Assembly: GCA_903862375.1 (NCBI GenBank)
Contig: CAIOXR010000078.1
Location: 1-35,440 of the forward strand
Direction of reading: 5' to 3'
From: an uncultured bacterium
GTDB taxonomy: Bacteria > Patescibacteriota > Minisyncoccia > Phycocordibacterales > UBA9973
DNA: 35,440 bases
The notes below the pieces were generated by a model that was not told where the DNA came from, ran no database searches, and worked only from the letters and a program-made list of their open reading frames with translations. Below are positions 7,768-13,701 of the stretch, one piece after another (the first letter of the stretch is position 1; every line of letters starts with the position of its first letter). The position numbers and the translations under genes are program-made.

Positions 7768-7801
7768 ATTTTTATTTTAACATATTTAATTTAATTGTTA
7801 A
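7765..7801 (-). promoter_or_regulatory. Leaderless extended -10 promoter of dcd
   Basis: Read on the minus strand, there is TTAACA (complement of 7796-7801), a 16-base spacer ending in TGT, TAAAAT (complement of 7774-7779), six bases, then ATG 7767. This is a TGn-extended -10 with a near-consensus -35. The -35 lies in the last codons and stop of folA, so dcd can be transcribed independently of thyA-folA. Confidence 0.6.
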
Positions 7802-8321
7802 TTCTTTCATAAACTACGAAATTCGTATTATATATATTTATATCATCTTTTTCATATTTATTTTCTTTTATTTTTTTCCATTTTAATAGATCTATAGTAG
7901 GGAAGAGTGTATCAGCATCAGGAAATTCCGCATTTACGTGCGTTATATAAAGTCTATCAGCTTTGTCGATGAAAAGTTTATATATCATCCCTCCACCTAT
8001 TATGAATACCTCCTCATTTTCTTCCATTGTATTTTTAAGAAGTATATCGAGTTCATCTAGTGAATATACGATTTCACAATTATTTCTTTTAAAATTTTTA
8101 TCTGAAGTTAATACTATGTTTCTTCTTTTTGGAAGTGGTTTTCCTTTTGTGCCATCGGGGGATATACCAAGAGATTCGAAAGTTCTTTGCCCCATTATGA
8201 CTGGGTGGCCAGAAGTAGTTTCTCGAAAGTGCTTCATGTCTATAGGTAAATCCCATAGAAGTTCATTCTTTCTTCCGATTTCATTATTATTTGCAATTGC
8301 AGATATTATAGATAAGATCAT
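7791..8321 (-). CDS. folA: Dihydrofolate reductase
   Basis: This 176-residue DHFR has recognisable elements: the N-terminal strand and Met20-type loop (SIISAIANNNEIGRKNELLWDLP), the HPVIMGQRTFESLG helix, and the NADPH-binding GGG segment (EVFIIGGGMIYKLF). The YITHVNAEFPDADTLFP strand follows. The enzyme reduces dihydrofolate, produced by ThyA, back to tetrahydrofolate using NADPH. It lies nine bases downstream of thyA on the same strand, so the two are co-transcribed; coupling thyA and folA is common because ThyA is the reaction that consumes reduced folate. SHMT (glyA), encoded divergently, then recharges the cofactor, so the cycle is complete within the window. The length is normal for bacterial DHFR. 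Recognition is confident. Confidence 0.93.
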   Translation of the reverse strand: MILSIISAIANNNEIGRKNELLWDLPIDMKHFRETTSGHPVIMGQRTFESLGISPDGTKGKPLPKRRNIVLTSDKNFKRNNCEIVYSLDELDILLKNTMEENEEVFIIGGGMIYKLFIDKADRLYITHVNAEFPDADTLFPTIDLLKWKKIKENKYEKDDINIYNTNFVVYERINN

Positions 8322-8330
8322 AAAATATTT

Positions 8331-9296
8331 TTATACAGCTATTGTAGCTTTTATTGTATCGTGTGGGTTGTAATTTAATAATTTAAAGTCTTCATATTTA
8401 AAATCAAATATATTTTTAACATCTGGATTTATTTCCATCGTAGGTGAAGGTCTTATATCATTTTCTCTTGAAATTTGTAATTCGGCTTGTTCTATATGAT
8501 TCAAATAAAGATGAATATCTCCTCCAGTCCATATAAATTCTCCAAGTTCATATCCAGAGACTTGAGCTATCATCATAGTTAGAAGTGCATACGAAGCTAC
8601 ATTAAATGGTACTCCTAAGAAGAAGTCAGCACTTCTTTGATAAAGTTGGCAAGACAATTTTCCATTTAATACATGGAATTGAAAGAGAGAGTGGCATGGA
8701 GGTGGAGCATGATGGTGGTCATGAATTAAATCATATATTTCTCCGACATTCCATCCGCTGACCATTATCCTTCTTGAAGAGGGATCACTCTTTAGCATAT
8801 CAATTACATTTTGTATTTGATCAATACATACATTATTTGGATCTTCCCAGCATCTCCATTGTTTTCCATATATTGGTCCGAGTTCTCCCCATAATGATGC
8901 AAAGGTATCATCAGACTTTATTTGTTCTACGAACCAGTTTAATTTATCAGTCCATTCTGGAGAGTATCGTACAAGAGATTCATTTAAATTATTTTTTTCT
9001 AGATAAACCTGGAATGCCCACTCATTCCAGATTTTTACGTCATTACGTACTAGATATTTTATATTTGTATCACCAGTAAGAAACCAAAGTAATTCATGAA
9101 TGATACCTCTAATGAAAACCTTTTTAGTAGTTAAAAGTGGAAATCCTTTTGATAAATCAAAACGCATTTGATGACCAAAAACACTTTTGGTGCCTATTTT
9201 AGTACGTTCTTCTCTTTTCACTCCATTCTTAAGAATATGCTTCATAAGTGAAAGATATTCTTCATCTGGTTTTTCATAGTATTCATATGTTTTCAT
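8331..9296 (-). CDS. thyA: Thymidylate synthase
   Basis: This 321-residue ThyA-type enzyme methylates dUMP to dTMP, with 5,10-methylenetetrahydrofolate as donor and reductant. The catalytic Cys is at 201 in PPPCHSLFQFHV. The phosphate-binding Arg pair is in SSRRIMVSGWN, the dUMP-binding segment is QRSADFFLGVPFN, and the DxHxYxNH-type motif appears as GDIHLYLNH. It is somewhat longer than E. coli ThyA (264) because of an extra segment around residues 85-130, as seen in several ThyA subgroups. A GTG two codons upstream (9302) is in frame, but ATG 9296 sits exactly six bases after a near-consensus promoter, so I chose it. It heads the thyA-folA unit and is divergent from glyA. Confidence 0.95.
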   Translation of the reverse strand: MKTYEYYEKPDEEYLSLMKHILKNGVKREERTKIGTKSVFGHQMRFDLSKGFPLLTTKKVFIRGIIHELLWFLTGDTNIKYLVRNDVKIWNEWAFQVYLEKNNLNESLVRYSPEWTDKLNWFVEQIKSDDTFASLWGELGPIYGKQWRCWEDPNNVCIDQIQNVIDMLKSDPSSRRIMVSGWNVGEIYDLIHDHHHAPPPCHSLFQFHVLNGKLSCQLYQRSADFFLGVPFNVASYALLTMMIAQVSGYELGEFIWTGGDIHLYLNHIEQAELQISRENDIRPSPTMEINPDVKNIFDFKYEDFKLLNYNPHDTIKATIAV

Positions 9297-9330
9297 AATC
9301 ACATTATAACCTTTTCATATTTTTTGCCAA
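9294..9330 (-). promoter_or_regulatory. Leaderless promoter of thyA
   Basis: On the minus strand, TTGGCA (complement of 9325-9330), a 16-base spacer and TATAAT (complement of 9303-9308) are followed by six bases and then ATG 9296. The match to the sigma-70 consensus is very good. Transcription should begin at the start codon. Confidence 0.72.
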
Positions 9331-9333
9331 ATA

Positions 9334-9342
9334 TGCTAAAAT
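9334..9342 (+). promoter_or_regulatory. Candidate extended -10 for glyA
   Basis: TGCTAAAAT on the plus strand has the same form as the extended -10 boxes at 23837, 29035 and 30339, but it lies 33 bases before the glyA ATG. If used, glyA would have a short leader of about 27 bases. A second box, TATAAT at 9368-9373, is too close to the ATG for a normal start site. The element is just inside the thyA promoter on the other strand. Confidence 0.35.
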
Positions 9343-9375
9343 CAACTTATTAACAATCTAATTTATTTATAATAT

Positions 9376-10548
9376 ATGAAAGATAAACAAATAGAGAAAC
9401 TTATTAAAGAAGAAGAGAAAAGACAGAAAAGTGTTGTGAACTTAATAGCTTCTGAGAATATTGTATCTGATGATGTTTTGAAGGCTCTTGGTTCTAAACT
9501 TACCAATAAGTATGCTGAGGGTTATCCAGGGAAAAGATATTATGGTGGCAATCAAGTTGTAGATAAAGTAGAATTGCTCTGTATTGCGAGGGCGTTAAAA
9601 TTATTCAAACTTAAACCAGAAGATTGGCATGTGAATGTCCAACTTCTTTCTGGAAGTCCCGCCAATTTTGCTTTGTATTCTGCTTTAGTTCCTGTAGGAG
9701 GAAAGATAATGGGTATGAAGCTAACTTCAGGTGGTCACCTTACTCACGGTCATCCACTTTCTATGACAGGTAAACTTTGGAAACCATTACAATTTGAACT
9801 TGATAAGAATACTGAAGTTATAGACTATGAAGCACTAAAAACTTTGGCTATTACTGAGAAGCCAGATATTATTGTTTGTGGTTTTACAGCATATCCTAGA
9901 ATTGTAGACTTTAAAAAGTTTAGAGAAATTGCTGATAGTTGTGGTGCACTTCTTCATGTAGATATGTCACACTTTGCAGGGCTTGTAGCTGGAGGAGCAT
10001 ATCCATCTCCCTTCCCATATGCAGATACAGTGATGACTACTACACATAAGTCGCTTCGTGGACCTCGCCAAGCTATTTTATTTGTAAAGAAAGACGCAAG
10101 AGAATTTGATAAGAAATTAGACAAGATGGTGATCCCTGGACTTTTCGGTGGACCGCATGAGAACAATATAGCGGCCGTAGCCGTTGCCCTAGCTGAAGCG
10201 ATGAAGCCAGAATTTAAAAAGTACGCAAAGCAAGTAGTCAAGAATGCTAAAGTATTAGCGAAAGAATTGCAAAAGCTTGGATGGCATATTATCTCTGGTG
10301 GTACTGACTCACATCTTATACTTATGGATACTTGGATGGATGGGAAAGGAGTTCCTGGAAAGATAGCCAGTGATAAGCTTGAGAAAGCAGGTATAATCGT
10401 AAATATGAATACAATACCAGGAGATCCTCGAGGTGTTATGGATCCATCTGGAATCAGACTAGGTACTTGTGCTGAGACAACTCGTGGGAAGAAAGAAGCA
10501 GATATGGTAAAGCTTGCAGTTAGAATGGATAAGGTGTTAAGAAATTAA
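9376..10548 (+). CDS. glyA: Serine hydroxymethyltransferase
   Basis: This 390-residue PLP enzyme interconverts serine and glycine while loading tetrahydrofolate to 5,10-methylenetetrahydrofolate, the one-carbon donor for ThyA. Motifs include NLIASENIVS, NKYAEGYPGKRYYGG, the substrate/PLP region HVDMSHFAGLVAGG and the Schiff-base lysine K225 in TTTHKSLRGPR. The C-terminal motif is DPSGIRLGT. It is about 25 residues shorter than E. coli GlyA. It heads the plus-strand half of the dTMP island, back to back with thyA-folA, and is followed three bases later by an SDR gene. Its placement suggests that its main job here is cofactor charging for dTMP synthesis. The assignment is secure. Confidence 0.95.
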   Translation: MKDKQIEKLIKEEEKRQKSVVNLIASENIVSDDVLKALGSKLTNKYAEGYPGKRYYGGNQVVDKVELLCIARALKLFKLKPEDWHVNVQLLSGSPANFALYSALVPVGGKIMGMKLTSGGHLTHGHPLSMTGKLWKPLQFELDKNTEVIDYEALKTLAITEKPDIIVCGFTAYPRIVDFKKFREIADSCGALLHVDMSHFAGLVAGGAYPSPFPYADTVMTTTHKSLRGPRQAILFVKKDAREFDKKLDKMVIPGLFGGPHENNIAAVAVALAEAMKPEFKKYAKQVVKNAKVLAKELQKLGWHIISGGTDSHLILMDTWMDGKGVPGKIASDKLEKAGIIVNMNTIPGDPRGVMDPSGIRLGTCAETTRGKKEADMVKLAVRMDKVLRN

Positions 10549-10551
10549 TTT

Positions 10552-11280
10552 ATGTTAAAAGATAAAATTATTTTAATAACAGGTTCGTCATCAGGTATTG
10601 GTGCAGCAACAGCTAGGCTTGCAAAAGAGTATGGAGCAATTCCTATTCTTCATGGTAAAACTGAAAGTGAAGAATTAACTAAATTAGCAAAAGAATTAGA
10701 ATGTAAATATATTTTCTGTGATGTATCAGATAAAGTTGCAGTAGAAAAATCTGTTAAAGATATTTTATTAGAAATTAAAAGAATTGATATTCTAGTAAAT
10801 TCAGCTGGTATCGCACCACGTGCAACGTTTTTAGAATCTACTGATGAATCATGGTTAGATATTTTTAAAGTTAATGTTTTAGGAACTGTACATTTTTGTC
10901 AGGTAATCCTTCCAATAATGAAAGAAAATAACTATGGAAGAGTAGTTAATATAGCTTCAATAAGAGCAAATATTAATACTTCAGGACGTGCAGCGTATTC
11001 TGCTTCAAAAGCTGCTATAGTGAATTTAACCTCAGTCTTAGCAAAAGAATTTGCTCCAAATATAGCAGTAAATGCAGTTTCACCTGGATACACAGAAACA
11101 CCTATTGCCGCAAATTGGGATGCAGAGGTTTGGAAGCAGGTAAATACTGCATTGGTAGGTAGAATTGGGCAACCTAAAGAAATTGCTGAAGCAATATTGT
11201 TTCTAGCAAGCGATAGAGCAAGTTTTATTACAGGGCAGAGTTTTATTGTCGATGGAGGTTATTCAATATCAGGGAAGTAA
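10552..11280 (+). CDS. Short-chain dehydrogenase/reductase (SDR)
   Basis: This 242-residue classical SDR has the nucleotide-binding TGSSSGIG (10-17), the structural NSAG, the catalytic Ser in NIASIRAN and the active-site YSASK. A C-terminal FITGQSFIVDGGY is typical of the FabG-like branch. Such enzymes are NAD(P)-dependent oxidoreductases. It resembles 3-oxoacyl-ACP reductases, but nothing here indicates fatty-acid synthesis (no acpP, fabD or fabF), and CPR genomes usually lack that pathway, so the substrate is unknown. It is tightly packed (three-base spacers) between glyA and a Nudix gene in the dTMP operon. It could reduce a pterin or a sugar-nucleotide compound, but that is speculation from context. 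Confidence 0.85.
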   Translation: MLKDKIILITGSSSGIGAATARLAKEYGAIPILHGKTESEELTKLAKELECKYIFCDVSDKVAVEKSVKDILLEIKRIDILVNSAGIAPRATFLESTDESWLDIFKVNVLGTVHFCQVILPIMKENNYGRVVNIASIRANINTSGRAAYSASKAAIVNLTSVLAKEFAPNIAVNAVSPGYTETPIAANWDAEVWKQVNTALVGRIGQPKEIAEAILFLASDRASFITGQSFIVDGGYSISGK

Positions 11281-11283
11281 TTT

Positions 11284-11943
11284 ATGCAAGAGAAAATAAA
11301 TACATTTTTATTAAAGAATCCTTTTGAATTGATTCCTATGGATAGGAAGGATTTTTATGATGAACAAGTTAAATTATTTAGAAGTGGTAAAAAACCAAAT
11401 AGAGCAATAGAGGTAATAAATGTAATTATATTTAATAGTCATGGTGAGTTAATTATTCAGAAAAGATCATACAATAAGAATCATAATGCAGGGTTGCTAG
11501 ACAAATCAATTGGTGGACATATTACATCTGGAGATACACCCGATTATACAGTTATGGTTGAAACAATACAGGAACTACAAATTCCCTCGATAGTACTAAA
11601 AGATGAGAATGATTTTATAAAAACTTTTCATCTTTTAGGAAACTATTTAGAAACAATTTCTTTGGCTAAACATTTTATTACTACATTCTACACTCCAATA
11701 AAAATAATAAACAAAGAGAATATACCAGTTGCAAATAGGATGCATTTATATTTTAGTATATATAATGGCAGAATAAGACCTGTGGATCGTGAAGCAAAAG
11801 GAATATTGTTTTATTCTATTTCTGAATTAAAAGAAGAAATGAATTTAAATCCTGAGACTTTTACAGATGATATGCATTATATTATGAAGGAGTATAAGGA
11901 TGATATTGAAAAGTTTGTAAAGATGATAACTAAAGACAAATAA
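11284..11943 (+). CDS. Nudix hydrolase-like protein with degenerate Nudix box
   Basis: This 219-residue protein belongs to the Nudix superfamily, of the type often labelled isopentenyl-diphosphate-isomerase-like (NRAIEVINVIIFNSHGELIIQKRS ... GGHITSGDTPDYTVMVETIQEL). In the Nudix box the consensus Gx5Ex7REUxEExGU reads G-x5-D-x7-VETIQELQI. The first Glu is Asp, the Arg is Val, and one of the two catalytic acidic positions is Gln. Metal-dependent hydrolysis may therefore be altered or lost. The surrounding fold, including a C-terminal helical part, is intact, so the gene is not decaying. It lies between the SDR gene and the deoxyribosyltransferase remnant in the dTMP operon. A binding or regulatory role towards a nucleotide is possible; the substrate is not known. 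Confidence 0.75.
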   Translation: MQEKINTFLLKNPFELIPMDRKDFYDEQVKLFRSGKKPNRAIEVINVIIFNSHGELIIQKRSYNKNHNAGLLDKSIGGHITSGDTPDYTVMVETIQELQIPSIVLKDENDFIKTFHLLGNYLETISLAKHFITTFYTPIKIINKENIPVANRMHLYFSIYNGRIRPVDREAKGILFYSISELKEEMNLNPETFTDDMHYIMKEYKDDIEKFVKMITKDK

Positions 11944-11946
11944 TTT

Positions 11947-12039
11947 ATGAAAATATATTTTTCAGGAGCAATATCTGGGGGTAGAGAGTATTCTCATATT
12001 TATGAGAAGTTTATAAATATTATTAAAAAATTATTATGA
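11947..12039 (+). pseudogene. N-terminal remnant of nucleoside 2-deoxyribosyltransferase
   Basis: A 30-codon ORF encodes MKIYFSGAISGGREYSHIYE and ten more residues. This matches the start of the nucleoside 2-deoxyribosyltransferase family (first strand MKIYFxGxIxGGR, then a helix). The intact family protein is about 140-160 residues. Here the frame ends in TGA overlapping the tmk start (ATGA at 12036), so only the first strand and helix remain. It keeps the operon junction style (TAATTTATG before it). I interpret it as the 5' stub of a gene whose 3' part was lost by deletion and which was joined to tmk. It may survive because translating it couples ribosomes to tmk. A functional micro-peptide cannot be excluded. 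Confidence 0.55.
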
Positions 12040-12767
12040 TAAATAAAAAAAGTTTAAAAAAGGGAAAACTTATAGTTATAGATGGCACAGATGGAAGTGG
12101 AAAGGCGACACAGGTTGTTTATTTGACGGAGAGGCTTAAGAAAGATGGGCACAAAGTAAAAGTTGTTGATTTCCCCGAATACTATAAGAATTTTTTTGGA
12201 GCTTTTATTGGACATTGTCTTTCTGAACAATATTACAATTTTATCAATGTTCATCCAAAAATTGCTTCAGTTCTTTATGCCGCTGACAGGTGGCAATCAA
12301 AAGATGGAATGGAAAAATGGCTTAAAGAAGGATATGTTATTATCGCGAACCGTTATGTCTCAGCCAATCAGATTCATCAGGGCGGCAAAATAAGTGATGC
12401 AAAAAAGAGAAATAGTTTTATAAAATGGCTTAATCAGATGGAGTATGAAGAATTTGGAATTCCAAGACCAGATGTTACCATATATTTAAGTTTGCCTATA
12501 GAGATAGTAATGAAACTTCTAAATGACAGAGAAAGTAGCCAGATGAAAAGAAAATATTTGAAGAAAAATAAAGATGTCCATGAAGCAGATGAAAAGTTTA
12601 TGGAGAATTCTATAAAGAGTGCATTATGGCTTGCAAAAACCCAGTCGAATTGGAGTAAAATTAATTGTTCAGAAAAAGGAGAAATTCTTTCGCGTGAGCA
12701 AATTCATGAGATGGTTTATGAAGAAGTGAAAAAGGTATTACCTGCTCGCCGAAATAGTGGGAAATAA
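12036..12767 (+). CDS. tmk: Thymidylate kinase
   Basis: This 243-residue P-loop kinase phosphorylates dTMP to dTDP. Motifs are Walker A GTDGSGKAT (about 17-25), the DRW segment in YAADRWQSK, RYVSANQIHQGGK matching the dTMP-binding DRY-like motif, and a LID-like basic region MKRKYLKKNKDVHE. It is longer than E. coli Tmk (213), with extra sequence around the LID. The start overlaps the stop of the deoxyribosyltransferase stub by four bases (ATGA), implying translational reinitiation. The following Nudix gene begins one base after its stop. With thyA, folA, glyA, dcd and dut in the same window it completes the path to dTDP; the final nucleoside-diphosphate kinase is not here. Confidence 0.9.
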   Translation: MINKKSLKKGKLIVIDGTDGSGKATQVVYLTERLKKDGHKVKVVDFPEYYKNFFGAFIGHCLSEQYYNFINVHPKIASVLYAADRWQSKDGMEKWLKEGYVIIANRYVSANQIHQGGKISDAKKRNSFIKWLNQMEYEEFGIPRPDVTIYLSLPIEIVMKLLNDRESSQMKRKYLKKNKDVHEADEKFMENSIKSALWLAKTQSNWSKINCSEKGEILSREQIHEMVYEEVKKVLPARRNSGK

Positions 12768-12768
12768 T

Positions 12769-13242
12769 ATGAGAATTCCAATTGTAAATGAAAAAGATGA
12801 AATAATAGGTTATAAAGAGAGAGAAGATAGAAATCCTCAAGATATTTCTCGTTGTACTGGTCTTTGGGTTGCAGATAAAGAAGGAAATATATTTTTGGCT
12901 CAAAGAGCTTTAGGAAAGAAGCATGATCCAGGATTATGGGGTCCAGCAGTTGGTGGAACAGTTGAAGAAGGTGAAACTTATGAATCAAATATTTTAAAAG
13001 AAGCAAGAGAAGAGATCGGATTAGTTAATATGAGTTTTAATTTTATAAATAAGATTCTTGTTCATAATTGTGTTGCTAAGTTTTATTCTGTCGTTGTTGA
13101 TCATGACTATAAATTTGTAAAACAAGATTCAGAAGTAGAAAATATAAAATGGTTCTCAAGAGAAGAATTAAATAAATTACTTGAAGAAAAACCAGAGATG
13201 TTTCAAAAAGATTTTAAAAAAATTATAGAATTATTTAAATAA
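12769..13242 (+). CDS. Nudix hydrolase
   Basis: This 157-residue Nudix protein has a complete box: GGTVEEGETYESNILKEAREEIGL fits Gx5Ex7REUxEExGU apart from A-R-E-E spacing that matches well. The N-terminal half includes TGLWVADKEGNIFLAQRA and the strand DPGLWGPAVGG. Nudix enzymes hydrolyse nucleoside diphosphates linked to another group. The location between tmk and dut suggests a nucleotide, perhaps a damaged or non-canonical dNTP, as substrate. A GTG four codons upstream (12757) is in frame but lies inside tmk; ATG 12769, one base after the tmk stop, is the better start. It ends one base before the dut ATG. The family is certain; the substrate is inferred from context only. Confidence 0.82.
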   Translation: MRIPIVNEKDEIIGYKEREDRNPQDISRCTGLWVADKEGNIFLAQRALGKKHDPGLWGPAVGGTVEEGETYESNILKEAREEIGLVNMSFNFINKILVHNCVAKFYSVVVDHDYKFVKQDSEVENIKWFSREELNKLLEEKPEMFQKDFKKIIELFK

Positions 13243-13243
13243 C

Positions 13244-13666
13244 ATGAAAATCAAAATTAAAAAACTAAAAGAAGAAGCTAAATTACCAAAGTATCATCAT
13301 GTGGGAGATGTGGGTATGGATGTGTACTCTATGGAGACTTATACTATAGAACCAGGTGGGCATAAATTCTTCTTTCATGGTTTTGCGATGGAGTTTCCAG
13401 TTGGATATGTGGCATTAATTAAAGATAAAAGTAGTCTCTCTAAGGCGGGATTACATTCTATCGGTGGGGTATTTGATGCAGGATATAGAGGTGAATATAA
13501 TACTCATCTGGTAAATCTTTCAGATAAACCTTATACTGTAGAAGAGGGAGATAAAGTTGCCCAGATAGTTATAATGCCAGTTTCTATAGTAGAATTAGAA
13601 GAGGTTGAGAATTTAAGTGAATCAGACAGAGGAGAAGGTGCATTTGGAAGTACAGGGAGAAAATAG
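13244..13666 (+). CDS. dut: dUTP diphosphatase (dUTPase)
   Basis: This 140-residue trimeric-type dUTPase has all five motifs in order: DVGMDVYS (1), KDKSSLSKAG (2), GGVFDAGYRGEYNTHLVNL (3, with the Asp/Tyr pair that selects deoxyuridine), GDKVAQIVI (4) and RGEGAFGSTGRK (5). Motif 5 is the Gly-rich arm that closes over the phosphates. The enzyme hydrolyses dUTP to dUMP and diphosphate, supplying ThyA and keeping uracil out of DNA. It directly uses the product of Dcd, encoded about 5.5 kb away in the same island. It is the last gene of the glyA-to-dut run; a short A/T-rich repeat spacer follows before argS. The length is normal for the family. Confidence 0.94.
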   Translation: MKIKIKKLKEEAKLPKYHHVGDVGMDVYSMETYTIEPGGHKFFFHGFAMEFPVGYVALIKDKSSLSKAGLHSIGGVFDAGYRGEYNTHLVNLSDKPYTVEEGDKVAQIVIMPVSIVELEEVENLSESDRGEGAFGSTGRK

Positions 13667-13668
13667 AA

Positions 13669-13701
13669 TAATAATTAAGAATTAATAATTAAGATTTAAG
13701 A
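13669..13701 (+). repeat. A/T-rich TTAAGAATTA-type spacer repeat before argS
   Basis: The spacer is built from near-repeats of AATTAAGA/AATTAAT. A very similar array lies before rpsR (35119-35148). TAAGAT at 13690-13695 ends six bases before the argS ATG and could be a leaderless -10, although it is a weak match. Confidence 0.45.

Noticed and set aside
12757..12768. GTG start for the Nudix gene inside tmk
   Set aside because: ATG 12769 lies one base after the tmk stop, as at other junctions, and leaves the Nudix fold whole.
12716..13006. Minus-strand ORF opposite tmk and the Nudix gene
   Set aside because: It runs antisense to two well-supported genes, and its composition (Leu/Phe/His-rich) is typical of a shadow frame.
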